Part shown: positions 7,809 to 17,315 of the stretch, in pieces
How positions within the stretch are numbered: position 1 is the first letter of the stretch
How the letters are laid out: every line of letters begins with the position of its first letter
Assembly (NCBI GenBank): GCA_025354885.1
Contig: JANXLY010000389.1
Span: 1-54,596 of the forward strand
Direction: 5' to 3'
Source: Acidobacteriota bacterium
Lineage (GTDB): Bacteria > Acidobacteriota > Terriglobia > Bryobacterales > Bryobacteraceae
Length of the DNA stretch: 54,596 nt
Translations under genes and position numbers: made by a program
The notes under the pieces: model-generated
Database searches by the model: none
Told to the model about the DNA's origin: nothing
Seen by the model: only the letters and a program-made list of their open reading frames with translations

Positions 7809-10800
7809 CTACTCAACCGTCACCATCGGTCGCACCGCTTCAATAAACTTATTTTCAACGCTTCCCACACGGATCGTCACGTCCAGGTTCTCGCCTCGAA
7901 TGCGGTCGCCGGGTACATAAACGTTGATCTGGTAAAGTCCAACAATGCCCGGCACAAGGCCGCTCCATTCAACGATCATTTCTGCCTGACTGTAGCGTTT
8001 GTCTCCGAAAAACACTTTGACCACATCCGAATTTTCAGCAAGCGGACTCGATGGCGAAACTGCTCCCGTTGTCACCTTGCCCCCCTTCGTGGGTCCCAAT
8101 CCAGTTGCGTAGATCACCAGTCGCCGGTCGCGTGTCGTTGGATTGCCCGTGCTGATCGCCTGGCCCTTGTCGTCGTAGATTGCTGCCTGTTTGGTCGCTG
8201 CATCCACGAGAACCGAGGGTGCTTGCTTGACGACACGGATCGTTTGCGCGGCACTCGCAAGCTTTTTGTTCGTATCCCGAACGATCAACTGATAAGCTCC
8301 GGCAGCGCGCTCGAATGGAATCTGCACATTGATCTGGCCGCTGGACGTGAAATAAAGCGGCAGGGGGACGTTGCCCAATGTAACGCAGACGCCGTCAATC
8401 AGCGTCGGGAGCGGGGCGCTGCTCGCCGCGCCTGTATTTCCAAGATTCCTTCCAAATATCGATACAATTCCACCGGCAGCGATATCCGTTGTGTAACTCG
8501 ATAGGGAAACCGTCCCACCCTGGCTGATCGTGGGCCGATCAGTCACGCTCGCTGCCTCAAGGCTCACGATGCTCAACCCGCTCGTGGTCAAAGCGTATGC
8601 CGTCGTCGCCGCAGCATCCACCACCATCGTGCGCCCTTCCACATTGGTGCGCTGTGCCCCAAGAACAGTTGCAATAGGCCCTTCCAGTGCGTTCAGGCGG
8701 CGCAGCGTCTGCCCGGTATCTGTGTTCGCTATTTCAATAGCCGGCAGCGCAGCGACAACCGCTGTGGCGTTCGCTCGCACTGGCATCGCGAATCGAGCGT
8801 ACTGGTTGTTCCCGATCGCAGCAACAGCCGGAATCGTCGTCGTAGCCACCGCTCCCACTGCTGTCGAAGTGCTGATCGGCGTTAGCGACTGGTTGAGCAC
8901 CGTCCCGTTTACAACATAGTAAGCGCCCCTTGGCCCTGCTGAAACAGGGCCATAGTACCCTGTTAGCGCTGTCCCGGTAAATACCTGGCGCGACTGCACG
9001 ATTTCGTCGGCGATCGCATCATACAAGTACACAATCCCGTTTCCGTTCAGCATAATCACGTATTCCCCATTCGGTGTTGCTGACATCGTCCGCGGTGCTA
9101 CTAGATTCGCTGCCCCCAGGATGTTCCAGTTGGAACGAGGAATCAGTTGGTTTCCCACAGTCGTCCACAGGCTGCCGTTATTCATGATCACCAGCAACCC
9201 ACGTTGCGTTGCTGCAATCTGTGACGGATAAATCAGCGGCACATTGGCCACTACCGGAAGCGGCGGAAATACGAACTTCGAAACGATCTGGCCCCGGTCC
9301 GGATCAATCACTGCGATGTATTCGGAACTCGAATTCGCCACATAAAGGCTGCTTCCATCGTTCGATAGCGCCAGCGATCTTGGCAACTGTCCTACCTTGA
9401 TGGGCGCCATCATCGCTTTGGTCTTTTCATCGTAAACATCCACCCTGTTCAGCCCGGAGTTCGCGATATAAACTCGGCGTCGCGCCGGGTCGTACACCAT
9501 ATCAACCAGCGCCTCATTGGCAGAAATGCCCTGCTCGATCGGCACAATTTCACCTTTTGCTTCTGAATCGCGATTGTTCTGATAAACGCGCACTAGAGCC
9601 GGAATGTTAACGGCTTCACTCGATTGAATCAGAAAATTAGTCGGGGCTGTACTCCCCAAATTATTGTTGGTGCTGTTGTATCCGAAGCTGATTACCGGTC
9701 CATCAGGCGTATTCGTATTCGCCACGGTTGGCGACGCGTTTACCACTCCGGGATTCGCAGCAGGCGCTCCGACTTGTCCGATCGGAAATCCAACGGTCGG
9801 GTCACCAGGACGACCGACCACGATCGGTATCCCTATCCCGGGGACAATGACAATCCCACCGCCCACCTGTCCGCCCCCCGGCCCGCCTGCTCCGCCCACC
9901 CCGGCAACTCCGGTGACGTTCGTCAGGATCTGAGCATTTGCTGTCAGCCTTCCTGTACCTTCGTTCCGCACCGGGACCGCCGCTCTTCTCTGGTTTGCAA
10001 GCACCCCGCACTGATCATTCGCCAATATCAATGCCAGGCGATCTGGAACCGCAATTGGGCTGCGGTTCAGCTGCCCAATCGGAATCGTCGCAAATCCAGA
10101 TTCCGAAATCGCGTAAATCGTCTGCCCATCCGGACTCATCAACATTTTTCCCGCCAGGTTCTCAGGCATTTGCAAACCCATCTTGATCAACAAATTATCC
10201 GCATCGGAAATTTGCAGCTGACCGACATTTGCCCTTGCCGGAGGATTTTGCGTTGGCGCAATGTTGAACGCCGAATAAATGGTCTTGCCATCCGTCGAAA
10301 AAACACTCCCACCCTGATTCTGCTGCACGTTGAAGTTGATATTCGCTGCAATCGGATACGGCGCATTCGCCAGATTCTGCTGCCCCAGTACTGTCAGTGT
10401 TTCTGTTTCAAACAAGTTCAGCCCCGCCATAAATTTGGCTCCATCCGCTGAAACCGACAACACGCTCGAAATATTGTTCACCGTCCGCGACCGCAGCATT
10501 GTCGCCGAAGCCACCTCATAAACGAAAGCAGCGCGCGAGTTCCCATTTGGAATGTTCACCCCAATGATGAATCGACCATCATTCGAAGTCGTGAGAAAAC
10601 TACGGTTTGCCTGAATCAGTTGACCAGTATTTGTGGTTCCCGGCGAAGCAGGAGTCGGCGGCACAAGTGTTAATGCCGTCAGGCTGCGTGAATCCGTAAC
10701 CGATGGATCATAAAGCAACAGTGTGTTCTGCGCATTGTTGACCCCAGTCCCGATCGTCGTAATCAATACTCGTCCATCTCCACCCACTGCGATCCCCTCG

Positions 10801-11147
10801 GGTCTGGACGGCAGACTGATTCGGTTCACAACCGCCAATTGGTCGGGATCAATTATATTTACAGTCGCCGAATTGTGACAAGCCACATAAAGCGCTTTAC
10901 CGTCGGGGCTCAGAGCCGCCGAAAGCGGCAAAGAATCAGTCTTGATCGGTGTAAGGAATCTCCGTTGTGGAATCGAGTAAACCTCGATCTTGTCCGGCAC
11001 TCCAACCAGATAAAGTCTTTGGCGCGGCGTATCGAGCACAATATCCACCACTCCACCGGTCAGCGGCGTTACAGTGCCAAAAGTCGCTCCAAAGCAACCA
11101 CTAATCCATACGAAAAGAACAAGAATGAATAAAGGCATACGAAACAT
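7809..11147 (-). CDS. Secreted beta-propeller protein with Solibacter-type C-terminal domain
   Basis: The 1112-residue protein starts with a signal peptide (hydrophobic 5-20). The N-terminal half contains YVTN-like propeller repeats, for example LYVACHNSATVNIIDPD and later VYIANSGLNRVDVYD and LYVANSSSEYIAVIDPD. A low-complexity Gly/Pro/Val segment lies around residues 396-482. The C-terminal 220 residues carry SIFGRNLG, LPLYFTSSGQINVQIPF, YATGLGPT and GLYQINVYVP, typical of the C-terminal domain abundant in Solibacter relatives (TIGR03437). It is likely a cell-surface or secreted scaffold; binding partners are unknown. A TolC-like gene lies 56 bp upstream in the same direction, so an export link is possible but unproven. 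Confidence 0.85.
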   Translation of the reverse strand: MFRMPLFILVLFVWISGCFGATFGTVTPLTGGVVDIVLDTPRQRLYLVGVPDKIEVYSIPQRRFLTPIKTDSLPLSAALSPDGKALYVACHNSATVNIIDPDQLAVVNRISLPSRPEGIAVGGDGRVLITTIGTGVNNAQNTLLLYDPSVTDSRSLTALTLVPPTPASPGTTNTGQLIQANRSFLTTSNDGRFIIGVNIPNGNSRAAFVYEVASATMLRSRTVNNISSVLSVSADGAKFMAGLNLFETETLTVLGQQNLANAPYPIAANINFNVQQNQGGSVFSTDGKTIYSAFNIAPTQNPPARANVGQLQISDADNLLIKMGLQMPENLAGKMLMSPDGQTIYAISESGFATIPIGQLNRSPIAVPDRLALILANDQCGVLANQRRAAVPVRNEGTGRLTANAQILTNVTGVAGVGGAGGPGGGQVGGGIVIVPGIGIPIVVGRPGDPTVGFPIGQVGAPAANPGVVNASPTVANTNTPDGPVISFGYNSTNNNLGSTAPTNFLIQSSEAVNIPALVRVYQNNRDSEAKGEIVPIEQGISANEALVDMVYDPARRRVYIANSGLNRVDVYDEKTKAMMAPIKVGQLPRSLALSNDGSSLYVANSSSEYIAVIDPDRGQIVSKFVFPPLPVVANVPLIYPSQIAATQRGLLVIMNNGSLWTTVGNQLIPRSNWNILGAANLVAPRTMSATPNGEYVIMLNGNGIVYLYDAIADEIVQSRQVFTGTALTGYYGPVSAGPRGAYYVVNGTVLNQSLTPISTSTAVGAVATTTIPAVAAIGNNQYARFAMPVRANATAVVAALPAIEIANTDTGQTLRRLNALEGPIATVLGAQRTNVEGRTMVVDAAATTAYALTTSGLSIVSLEAASVTDRPTISQGGTVSLSSYTTDIAAGGIVSIFGRNLGNTGAASSAPLPTLIDGVCVTLGNVPLPLYFTSSGQINVQIPFERAAGAYQLIVRDTNKKLASAAQTIRVVKQAPSVLVDAATKQAAIYDDKGQAISTGNPTTRDRRLVIYATGLGPTKGGKVTTGAVSPSSPLAENSDVVKVFFGDKRYSQAEMIVEWSGLVPGIVGLYQINVYVPGDRIRGENLDVTIRVGSVENKFIEAVRPMVTVE

Positions 11148-11203
11148 GGGCTAATCCTTTAGAACCCTCAACAGTATCCCAAGTTGCGATGAAAGCTCGC
11201 TAA

Positions 11204-12484
11204 TCAATTCGAAGCCAAACTTATCAGCCCGCCAGTTGCCGCCAAGAGCGAAATTCGGGCTCGGTCAAAAAGGTACTGTGTATCCCAATATGCTAGCCAT
11301 TTTTCAGCTTCAAGGAATCGTGATTCCTCTACCTGCCGCCGCGTTGCCTTGCCTTCTTCCATTTGCGCAAGCGAGACTTCAATTTGTTCCCGGGCCAATT
11401 CCAGATCCATCCGCGCCAGATCCCGATTCTCCTTCTGCAACTGCAAGTCTTCAAACAGCTTTCTGGTCTCCATCTCAATTCGGTTGCGTGTGTTTGAAAC
11501 TCGAAGCCGCAACCGGCTCACTTCAATCTGAGCCTGCGCCGCCATCGCTCCGCTTGCTGGCCCTGGTACCACTGGAAACTTGAAGCTCACCCCCAGCTGC
11601 GCATTGTTGCGCTGGAATCGGTTGAAATAGACATCGAAATTGTTAAATCGCGAAAAAAGCCCATACTGCGCTACGAGATCCACTTGCGGCAGCCATGCAG
11701 ATTGATTCGACCGTACCTCCAGATTTTTCGCCTGCAAATCACTCTGTAGCTTCTTCAGTTCGCGGCTATTGTTTAACGCTTCTTTTACTGCCAACTCTGG
11801 CTCCGCCGCCAGCGACATCTCCATGGCCTCCCCGCCAATAGGCTCCACACGATCTTCCGCCTCAAACCCCAGTACAAAAGCCAGCGAATGCTGCGTCTGC
11901 TTCAGATCCAGATTCAGTATTCGCAATCTCTGCCGCGCCTTCTTCAAATTGAGGTCCGCCCGCTGCACTTCAATCGGCAGCGCACGCCCCTCATCCACCC
12001 TTGCCTTTACACTCGCAAGCACTGCTTCCATATTTTCAATCTGACCGCTTACCAGCTTCAGGTTCCTGCCCAACCGGTCCGCATCGAGAAAAAGTTTAGC
12101 TGTTCGTTCCAGCACCTCCTCCCGTTTCATCTGCAAGGATTGCTGCACCGACTGTGCCTCCACCTTCGCTTTGGCAACCAGAAAGCTCTGCGGCCGATTT
12201 ACCAGACTCTGGATTGCCTTCACCTGCAAAATCGAAGGAGCACTTCCGTCAATACTCATCGGAAATCCATAGGTATAGGCCAATCCGCTGCCAACCACTA
12301 CTTTTGGTGCAAACGGGTCCCGGGCCACCTGCACAGATTGCTTTGCGCTGGCCTCGTCAAATCGGCTCAGCAATACTTCCGGAGATTGCTCCAGCGCCCG
12401 CCGCAACGTCGTTTTAAGATCCATCTTTCGTGTTTCAGCTGCTGTGCAAATCAAAGCCAAAACCAGGAAAATAATAATTCTCAT
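11204..12484 (-). CDS. TolC-family outer-membrane efflux/secretion protein
   Basis: The 426-residue protein has a signal peptide (MRII then a hydrophobic run to about 17) and two homologous halves of long amphipathic helices rich in Gln, Glu, Lys and Leu, as in the TolC trimeric channel. Motifs include LKTTLRRALEQSPEVLLSR near the N terminus and SWLPQVDLVAQYG-like strand residues in the second half, with GVSFKFPVVPG before the last coiled-coil section. It would give an outer-membrane exit duct for efflux or type I secretion. No membrane-fusion protein or inner-membrane pump is adjacent. It is the first gene of the leftward group and may be divergently transcribed from the TonB-dependent receptor through the 110-bp gap. 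Confidence 0.85.
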   Translation of the reverse strand: MRIIIFLVLALICTAAETRKMDLKTTLRRALEQSPEVLLSRFDEASAKQSVQVARDPFAPKVVVGSGLAYTYGFPMSIDGSAPSILQVKAIQSLVNRPQSFLVAKAKVEAQSVQQSLQMKREEVLERTAKLFLDADRLGRNLKLVSGQIENMEAVLASVKARVDEGRALPIEVQRADLNLKKARQRLRILNLDLKQTQHSLAFVLGFEAEDRVEPIGGEAMEMSLAAEPELAVKEALNNSRELKKLQSDLQAKNLEVRSNQSAWLPQVDLVAQYGLFSRFNNFDVYFNRFQRNNAQLGVSFKFPVVPGPASGAMAAQAQIEVSRLRLRVSNTRNRIEMETRKLFEDLQLQKENRDLARMDLELAREQIEVSLAQMEEGKATRRQVEESRFLEAEKWLAYWDTQYLFDRARISLLAATGGLISLASN

Positions 12485-12525
12485 TCTTCAAGTACCTTCA
12501 GTCGTCATCCTAGCAATCGTCTTCG

Positions 12526-12554
12526 TTGCCCTGTGGCTGGAATTGTGATAAAGT
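12526..12554 (+). promoter_or_regulatory. Possible sigma-70 promoter for the TonB-dependent receptor
   Basis: TTGCCC (12526-12531) and TAAAGT (12549-12554) are separated by 17 bp, with four of six matches to each consensus hexamer. The site lies 41 bp before the receptor start in the divergent gap. A clear ribosome binding site, AAGGGG (12581-12586), follows 8 nt before the ATG. The ribosome binding site is convincing; the promoter is only plausible. Confidence 0.35.
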
Positions 12555-12594
12555 CTGAACAATATTTCAAATTTCAGCTTAAGGGGTCAGACGC

Positions 12595-15500
12595 ATGTTC
12601 AAACATCTTTGTGTCACATTGCTTTTCCTGCTTTCGGTGCTCAGCGCCTTTAGCCAATCCTTCACGGGTACAATCACCGGCACCGTTATGGATGCCAATG
12701 CAGCTGCTGTCGTGGGTGCAAAAGTCACGGCTAAAAACGAAGCCACTGGCGATAACCGTCAAGCCATAACCAACTCGGCAGGCCTTTATGTATTTTCCCA
12801 ATTACCACCGGCCAGCTATGAAATCTCTTCCGAACACCCGGGCTTTAAGAAGGGCGTCAGCACCAATGCCATTCTACGCGTTAATCAGACCCTTGAATTG
12901 AACATCACGCTCCAGGTTGGTGACGTCTCTCAATCGGTTGAAGTGTCAACCGCCGTCACCCTTCTCGACACCCAATCGGCTAATCGTGCGGTTACGCTCG
13001 ATTCGCAGGCCGTTCTCGATTTGCCGACCAATGCACGTAACCCGTTTGCACTTGTGCATATTAACGCGGGCGTGATTGCGGTGAGAACAGGAATTTCTCA
13101 GGCAACGCAAGATCAGAACCATAACCGTTTTTCGATGAATGGCGGTCGTGGGCAAGCAGGGTTGACGCTGATTGATGGCGTTCCAGCGTCTGCTGTGGAT
13201 TGGGGTGGTTTAATTGCCTCTCCTTCAGTGGACTCTGTGCAGGAAATGAATATTCAGCGCAACCAGTTTGACGCGCAGTTTGGCAAGAGCGATGGCAGTG
13301 CGGTGAACATGATCACCAAGGGTGGTGGAAATCAGATTCATGGTTCAGTATTCGAATACCTGCGCAACGACAAGCTGGATGCTAATGCTTGGGCGAATAA
13401 TCGTTCTGGCCTGGCTCGTCCGGTATTTCAACGCAACGCATTCGGAGCTTCGGTTGGCGGTGCGATTTCGAAATCGAAGCGATTGTTCTACTTCGGAACC
13501 TATGAGGGTACCCGGCAAGCAAGTCCTTCGACCTTGATCACGACTTTGCCTACGGCTCTGCAGCGTAGCGGCAATTTCTCCGAGACCAAGAATGGAGATG
13601 GAAGTGTATCCCAGATATTCAATCCTTTTACAACACGAGCTAATCCGGCTGGAAGCGGATTTGTGCGTGATGCGTTCCCAGGGAATATTGTTCCCGCCTC
13701 TCTGATTGACCCTGTCGGCGCGAAGGTGGTCAGTTTGTTTCCCTCTGGAAATACCGCTGGAGACACAAGGACGAATACTTTGAACTTCGCACTTGCCGAC
13801 AAGACGCGAACGGTCAATGACCGCATGGACTTGCGTATCGATTGGGCCAAGAGTGAGAAGTTCACCATGTTTGGCCGCATGACGAAGGCGTGGCAGGAGA
13901 ATGTTGCACCGAAGTTTTTCGGCAACGGTGCCGATACCAATTTCTCGGACGTGAATCCTCGCTTCCATGCGGTAATTGGCGGTACTTTTACTCCTTCACC
14001 GACTTGGGTACTCAATGTGCTGGTTGGTTCGGGCAGGTGGCGTGAGAATCAGAATTCTCCCTCCAAGGGTTTGAACGGTATTACGCTGGGTTTGCCTGCT
14101 TCGCTGGTAGGCCAATTCCAGACGGCAACCTTCCCGGCATTCACAATGCAGGGCTACTCGAGTTTTTCGAATCCCAACTTCTCCAACGTGGCTCGCGAGA
14201 CACACAACATACAGACGAATGCGACCAAAGAATTGGGCAAGCATTCGCTGAAGTTTGGCTGGATGGGTGAATTTGCCAGGTTGAACAACACTGGCTTCAG
14301 TACACCAACATTCAACTTTACGCGTGGCCTGACATCTGGACCGATAGCGGCGCAGGCTGCTACGACTAGCGGCGACGGTATTGCCAGCTTGCTGCTGGGC
14401 ACCGGGGCCAGCGGCACGGCTGCGATCAATGCGGCCACGGCTGTCAGCTCACCGTACTACGGACTCTACGTTCAGGATGCCTGGCGTATCAACCGGCGGC
14501 TTACGCTGAACATCGGTATGCGTTGGGAGGCCCAACTCGGCCGTACCGAGCGCTATGACCGATTCAATAACTTCAATCCCAACATCGCAAGCCCACTTGC
14601 TCAGGCGACCGGATTGCCACTCAAGGGTGGTCTTGTTTTTGTGAACAAGGATAACCGTACGGCTTGGGATACAGCATGGCTGAACTTTGCTCCCCGCATT
14701 GGCTTGGCTTACAAGGTGACCGACAAACTCGTTTTGCGCGGCGGATATGGCATTTTCTATCCTCAGAGCGGCGGCGGTACAAATCAAGGTTTTTCAACCA
14801 CAACGACCTGGGTATCGACAGTTGGTGGGGACGGTATCAATCCGAATCCTTCCGCGTTGTTGCGTAGTCCGTTTCCTCAAGGTTTGAACCAGCCGATCGG
14901 CAATACTCAAGGGCTGAATACTCAGGTGGGGGACGCTGTGAACTTCTTCCCCCGTCTACACCCGCTTGGATATGTTCAGAACTTCTCTCTCGATATCCAA
15001 TACGAGATCAAAAAGGGTATGGTGATTGAATTTGGCTATACCGGTTCGCAGGGTAGAAAGCTGCTCTACGGCACGGGTCAGCAGGCGAATCAGTTGGATC
15101 CGCAATTCCTTTCGCGAGGTGCGGCACTCGATACAGCGGTGAACAACCCCTTCTTTGGTGTCATTTCTTCTGGTGTTCTCGCTGGCCGTACCATTCCGCA
15201 AAATCGTTTGTTGCGTCCCTTTCCACAGTTCACGGCAGTTAACCTGAGCGTGGATACCCCGGGTGCAAGCTCGAGCTTTAATGCTCTGGTGGTTCGCTAC
15301 AACTGGCAGATCTCTGGCGGTCTCAATTTGCTGACGACCTATCAGTGGTCGAAGGCAATTGACAACGCGAGCGAATGGCAGGGCTGGGAAGTGGGCGATA
15401 CGATGCGCGACTACTACAACCAGCGCGCGGATCGTTCAGTTTCCGCGCACGATTTGCCGCAGAGCTTTGTAAACGCACTCGTTTATGAAATGCCTATCGG

Positions 15501-16005
15501 CAAGGGCCGGAAGTATCTGTCCAACATGCATCCGGTTGCGAATGCAATCGCAGGGGGCTGGCAGGTCTCGTCGATTATCCGCTTCGGTTCTGGTTTGCCC
15601 CTTGGCTTCACCGCACCGAATACTTTGGCCAATTACGGATTCCAGGTGCAACGTCCGAACGTGGCTGACCTCAAGACCGCGTCTGTCGATAGCCCGAATC
15701 CGAATCGCTGGTTCAATACGGCAGCGTTTACGCGTCCTGGAACTTACGAGCTAAGCAGCCTGGCTCGTTGGACTCCAAACATTCGCTTCGGCCCGACCAA
15801 TCATGCGGACGTAGCAATTCTCAAGAACTTCCGCTTTCTCGAACGATTTAAGGTTCAGTTCCGAGCTGAGTTGTTTAACGTAACAAACACCCCGCAGTTT
15901 GCCCGCGCGAACACCGATATTTCGAGTCCAAACTTTGGCGTCGTCACTGGCACAACCAATGTCGGTCCGCGAAACGTGCAACTCGGTCTACGCATCCAGT
16001 TCTGA
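12595..16005 (+). CDS. Oar-like TonB-dependent receptor with carboxypeptidase-regulatory-like domain
   Basis: The 1136-residue outer-membrane protein has a signal peptide (1-22), a carboxypeptidase-regulatory-like beta-sandwich (about 23-115, with ITGTVMDANAAAVVGAKV and SAGLYVFSQLPP), a plug-like region (about 125-225, with LPTNARNPFALV and NGGRGQAG), and a long beta-barrel ending in the C-terminal pattern LGLRIQF. This is the Oar/CarboxypepD-reg class abundant in Acidobacteria, thought to import or bind large carbohydrates or peptides using TonB energy. No SusD partner is present. Codon use leans to G- or T-ending Leu and Gly codons, unlike the C-ending bias of its neighbours, which suggests high expression or a different origin. 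A strong terminator follows. Confidence 0.9.
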   Translation: MFKHLCVTLLFLLSVLSAFSQSFTGTITGTVMDANAAAVVGAKVTAKNEATGDNRQAITNSAGLYVFSQLPPASYEISSEHPGFKKGVSTNAILRVNQTLELNITLQVGDVSQSVEVSTAVTLLDTQSANRAVTLDSQAVLDLPTNARNPFALVHINAGVIAVRTGISQATQDQNHNRFSMNGGRGQAGLTLIDGVPASAVDWGGLIASPSVDSVQEMNIQRNQFDAQFGKSDGSAVNMITKGGGNQIHGSVFEYLRNDKLDANAWANNRSGLARPVFQRNAFGASVGGAISKSKRLFYFGTYEGTRQASPSTLITTLPTALQRSGNFSETKNGDGSVSQIFNPFTTRANPAGSGFVRDAFPGNIVPASLIDPVGAKVVSLFPSGNTAGDTRTNTLNFALADKTRTVNDRMDLRIDWAKSEKFTMFGRMTKAWQENVAPKFFGNGADTNFSDVNPRFHAVIGGTFTPSPTWVLNVLVGSGRWRENQNSPSKGLNGITLGLPASLVGQFQTATFPAFTMQGYSSFSNPNFSNVARETHNIQTNATKELGKHSLKFGWMGEFARLNNTGFSTPTFNFTRGLTSGPIAAQAATTSGDGIASLLLGTGASGTAAINAATAVSSPYYGLYVQDAWRINRRLTLNIGMRWEAQLGRTERYDRFNNFNPNIASPLAQATGLPLKGGLVFVNKDNRTAWDTAWLNFAPRIGLAYKVTDKLVLRGGYGIFYPQSGGGTNQGFSTTTTWVSTVGGDGINPNPSALLRSPFPQGLNQPIGNTQGLNTQVGDAVNFFPRLHPLGYVQNFSLDIQYEIKKGMVIEFGYTGSQGRKLLYGTGQQANQLDPQFLSRGAALDTAVNNPFFGVISSGVLAGRTIPQNRLLRPFPQFTAVNLSVDTPGASSSFNALVVRYNWQISGGLNLLTTYQWSKAIDNASEWQGWEVGDTMRDYYNQRADRSVSAHDLPQSFVNALVYEMPIGKGRKYLSNMHPVANAIAGGWQVSSIIRFGSGLPLGFTAPNTLANYGFQVQRPNVADLKTASVDSPNPNRWFNTAAFTRPGTYELSSLARWTPNIRFGPTNHADVAILKNFRFLERFKVQFRAELFNVTNTPQFARANTDISSPNFGVVTGTTNVGPRNVQLGLRIQF

Positions 16006-16026
16006 TCGGCTCAGCATTCCTAAATC

Positions 16027-16058
16027 AGAAAGGCCGCCTCTAACGGGGCGGCCTTTCT
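16027..16058. terminator. Strong hairpin terminator between convergent genes
   Basis: A perfect 12-bp stem, AGAAAGGCCGCC (16027-16038) with GGCGGCCTTTCT (16047-16058), surrounds an 8-nt loop. The stem ends in TTTCT on the plus strand and, read the other way, is followed by GATTT. It lies between the receptor stop (16005) and the stop of the convergent MGMT-like gene (16060), so it can serve both. Confidence 0.85.
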
Positions 16059-16059
16059 G

Positions 16060-16479
16060 TTAGATCTCGATGCCTTCTGCTCCCAAGCGCATCGCCTGTT
16101 CCTTTATCCCTCCAGGAAACTTGTCATTCAACTTCCCGTCACTGCGCAACACGCGCCACCACGGCACTCCCACTTTGCCAGTCTCTTCCTCACGCTCCGC
16201 GTAAGCCCTGGCCACGATGTTTACAAAGATAGCTGTCGACAAGGGGCAGGCGGTAGTTGCTCCGTGCTGCCTCGCCAGTTCTGCCCGCAGCTCAGTCAGA
16301 CGAATCACATGCCCACGTGGGATCTTTGCAATCTCTTTCTCTACCCCTTCTGGCGTCGACACCAGCATCGTGCCATTTTCCGCGCCCCCCAACCACTTCT
16401 GCATCGCCGCTGGCAGGTCACGCACAATCTTGGGCTGCTTGCCGCTCTTTAGCTTTTCCCAGGCTGATTTCTTCTTCAT
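16060..16479 (-). CDS. MGMT-family DNA-binding protein lacking the acceptor cysteine
   Basis: The 139-residue protein contains the DNA-binding domain of O6-alkylguanine-DNA alkyltransferases: PRGHVIRLTELRAELARQHG (helix region, about 53-72), then ACPLSTAIFVNIVARAY, then VPWWRVLRSDGKL. The position equivalent to the alkyl-accepting Cys of PCHRV is Trp, as in alkyltransferase-like proteins, and the next His is also Trp. It should therefore bind DNA, perhaps alkylated DNA, without repairing it directly. The start overlaps the MerR regulator stop in an ATGA, so the two form a coupled pair. A role in recruiting other repair to lesions is known for alkyltransferase-like proteins; applying it here is inference. 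Confidence 0.8.
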   Translation of the reverse strand: MKKKSAWEKLKSGKQPKIVRDLPAAMQKWLGGAENGTMLVSTPEGVEKEIAKIPRGHVIRLTELRAELARQHGATTACPLSTAIFVNIVARAYAEREEETGKVGVPWWRVLRSDGKLNDKFPGGIKEQAMRLGAEGIEI

Positions 16480-17282
16480 TTGCTTTTCTCAACCGGAAAC
16501 TGGATTTCCGTAACGTAACTTGTGTCGTCCTGTCGGACGGGGTTGCCAATCTGGAGGTAGATCTCGCGGCAAGGTCCACAGGGGCGCAAACCGGATTCCT
16601 CCATCCAGCGGGTGAGGCGGTCGTACACACTCTTGAATTGCTCAAAGCTGCCGTGGTGTACGTAGCTCGCAACGCGTGCAACAGGGAGCTGGTAGCACTG
16701 CAAACGGCCCGTAACCGTGATCGGCGCATCAAACAGCACCCCGGCTTCGGCTTCAATGTCGCTACTCTTGTTTTCGGTGCTGTGCCAGATGGCGATCGGG
16801 GTGCCGCTGGCGGCTTGGGCACCGAGTTGAGAGTAGACCTCCGGGTACAGTCGGCCGATCTCCGGGTAACTCTGAATCGCGTCTCGGACGCTGACGATCC
16901 AATTCGGCGTAGACTCCTTGATCACTACTTCAAGCGGTGCGCCTTCACGGGAAATTTCTTCGATCATGTGTTCAATCGCAGCCAGACGGCTGCTCTCCTC
17001 TTCAATTTTGGATTGTTGTTCGGCACGGCGAAGTCGGAGCATCCCTTGCATTTCTGAAGCCGAGATTCCTTCGTTTACCAGCGCGGCGACGCGCTCGAGT
17101 GAAAAGCCCAACTCCTTCAGCACGAGTATTCGATTCAGGCGGGGGAGTTGTGAGGCCTTGTAGGAGCGGTAGCCGGTCTCGCGGTCGACGCGTGCGGGCT
17201 TAAGTAGACCCGCTTCATCGTAGTACCGCAGAGTCTTCACCGTAATGCGGGCAAGTCTTGCAAATTCACCGATTGCGAACAT
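16476..17282 (-). CDS. MerR-family regulator with GyrI-like effector domain
   Basis: The N-terminal 70 residues form a winged helix-turn-helix typical of MerR proteins: IGEFARLARITVKTLRYYDE, then GLLKPARVD--TGYR-Y. A coiled-coil dimer helix follows (about 75-115). The C-terminal half (about 120-268) matches the BmrR/GyrI-like ligand-binding domain, with VASYVHHGSFEQF and a tail containing EIYLQIGNPV. It probably senses a small, possibly cationic, compound and activates its own operon with the MGMT-like gene. A GC-rich hairpin lies just upstream. The typical MerR operator with a 19-bp spacer was not located. Confidence 0.88.
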   Translation of the reverse strand: MFAIGEFARLARITVKTLRYYDEAGLLKPARVDRETGYRSYKASQLPRLNRILVLKELGFSLERVAALVNEGISASEMQGMLRLRRAEQQSKIEEESSRLAAIEHMIEEISREGAPLEVVIKESTPNWIVSVRDAIQSYPEIGRLYPEVYSQLGAQAASGTPIAIWHSTENKSSDIEAEAGVLFDAPITVTGRLQCYQLPVARVASYVHHGSFEQFKSVYDRLTRWMEESGLRPCGPCREIYLQIGNPVRQDDTSYVTEIQFPVEKSK

Positions 17283-17297
17283 AGTCTGATTGCACAG

Positions 17298-17314
17298 CCT
17301 CCCCTAAGGGGAGG
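17298..17314. repeat. Perfect GC-rich palindrome between DUF1080 and merR
   Basis: CCTCCCCT and AGGGGAGG flank a single A, forming a hairpin within the 33-bp gap between the DUF1080 stop and the merR start. On the minus strand no T-run follows it, so it is a weak terminator at best. It could also be a transcript-stabilising hairpin or an operator for the MerR protein. Confidence 0.5.
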
Positions 17315-17315
17315 G

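Noticed and set aside
9624-10451. 275-codon open frame on the plus strand
   Set aside because: Antisense to the propeller protein, rich in Arg and His with no family resemblance.
13345-14015. Two overlapping minus-strand frames of 171-207 codons
   Set aside because: Both antisense to the TonB-dependent receptor, which has clear domains over the same stretch.
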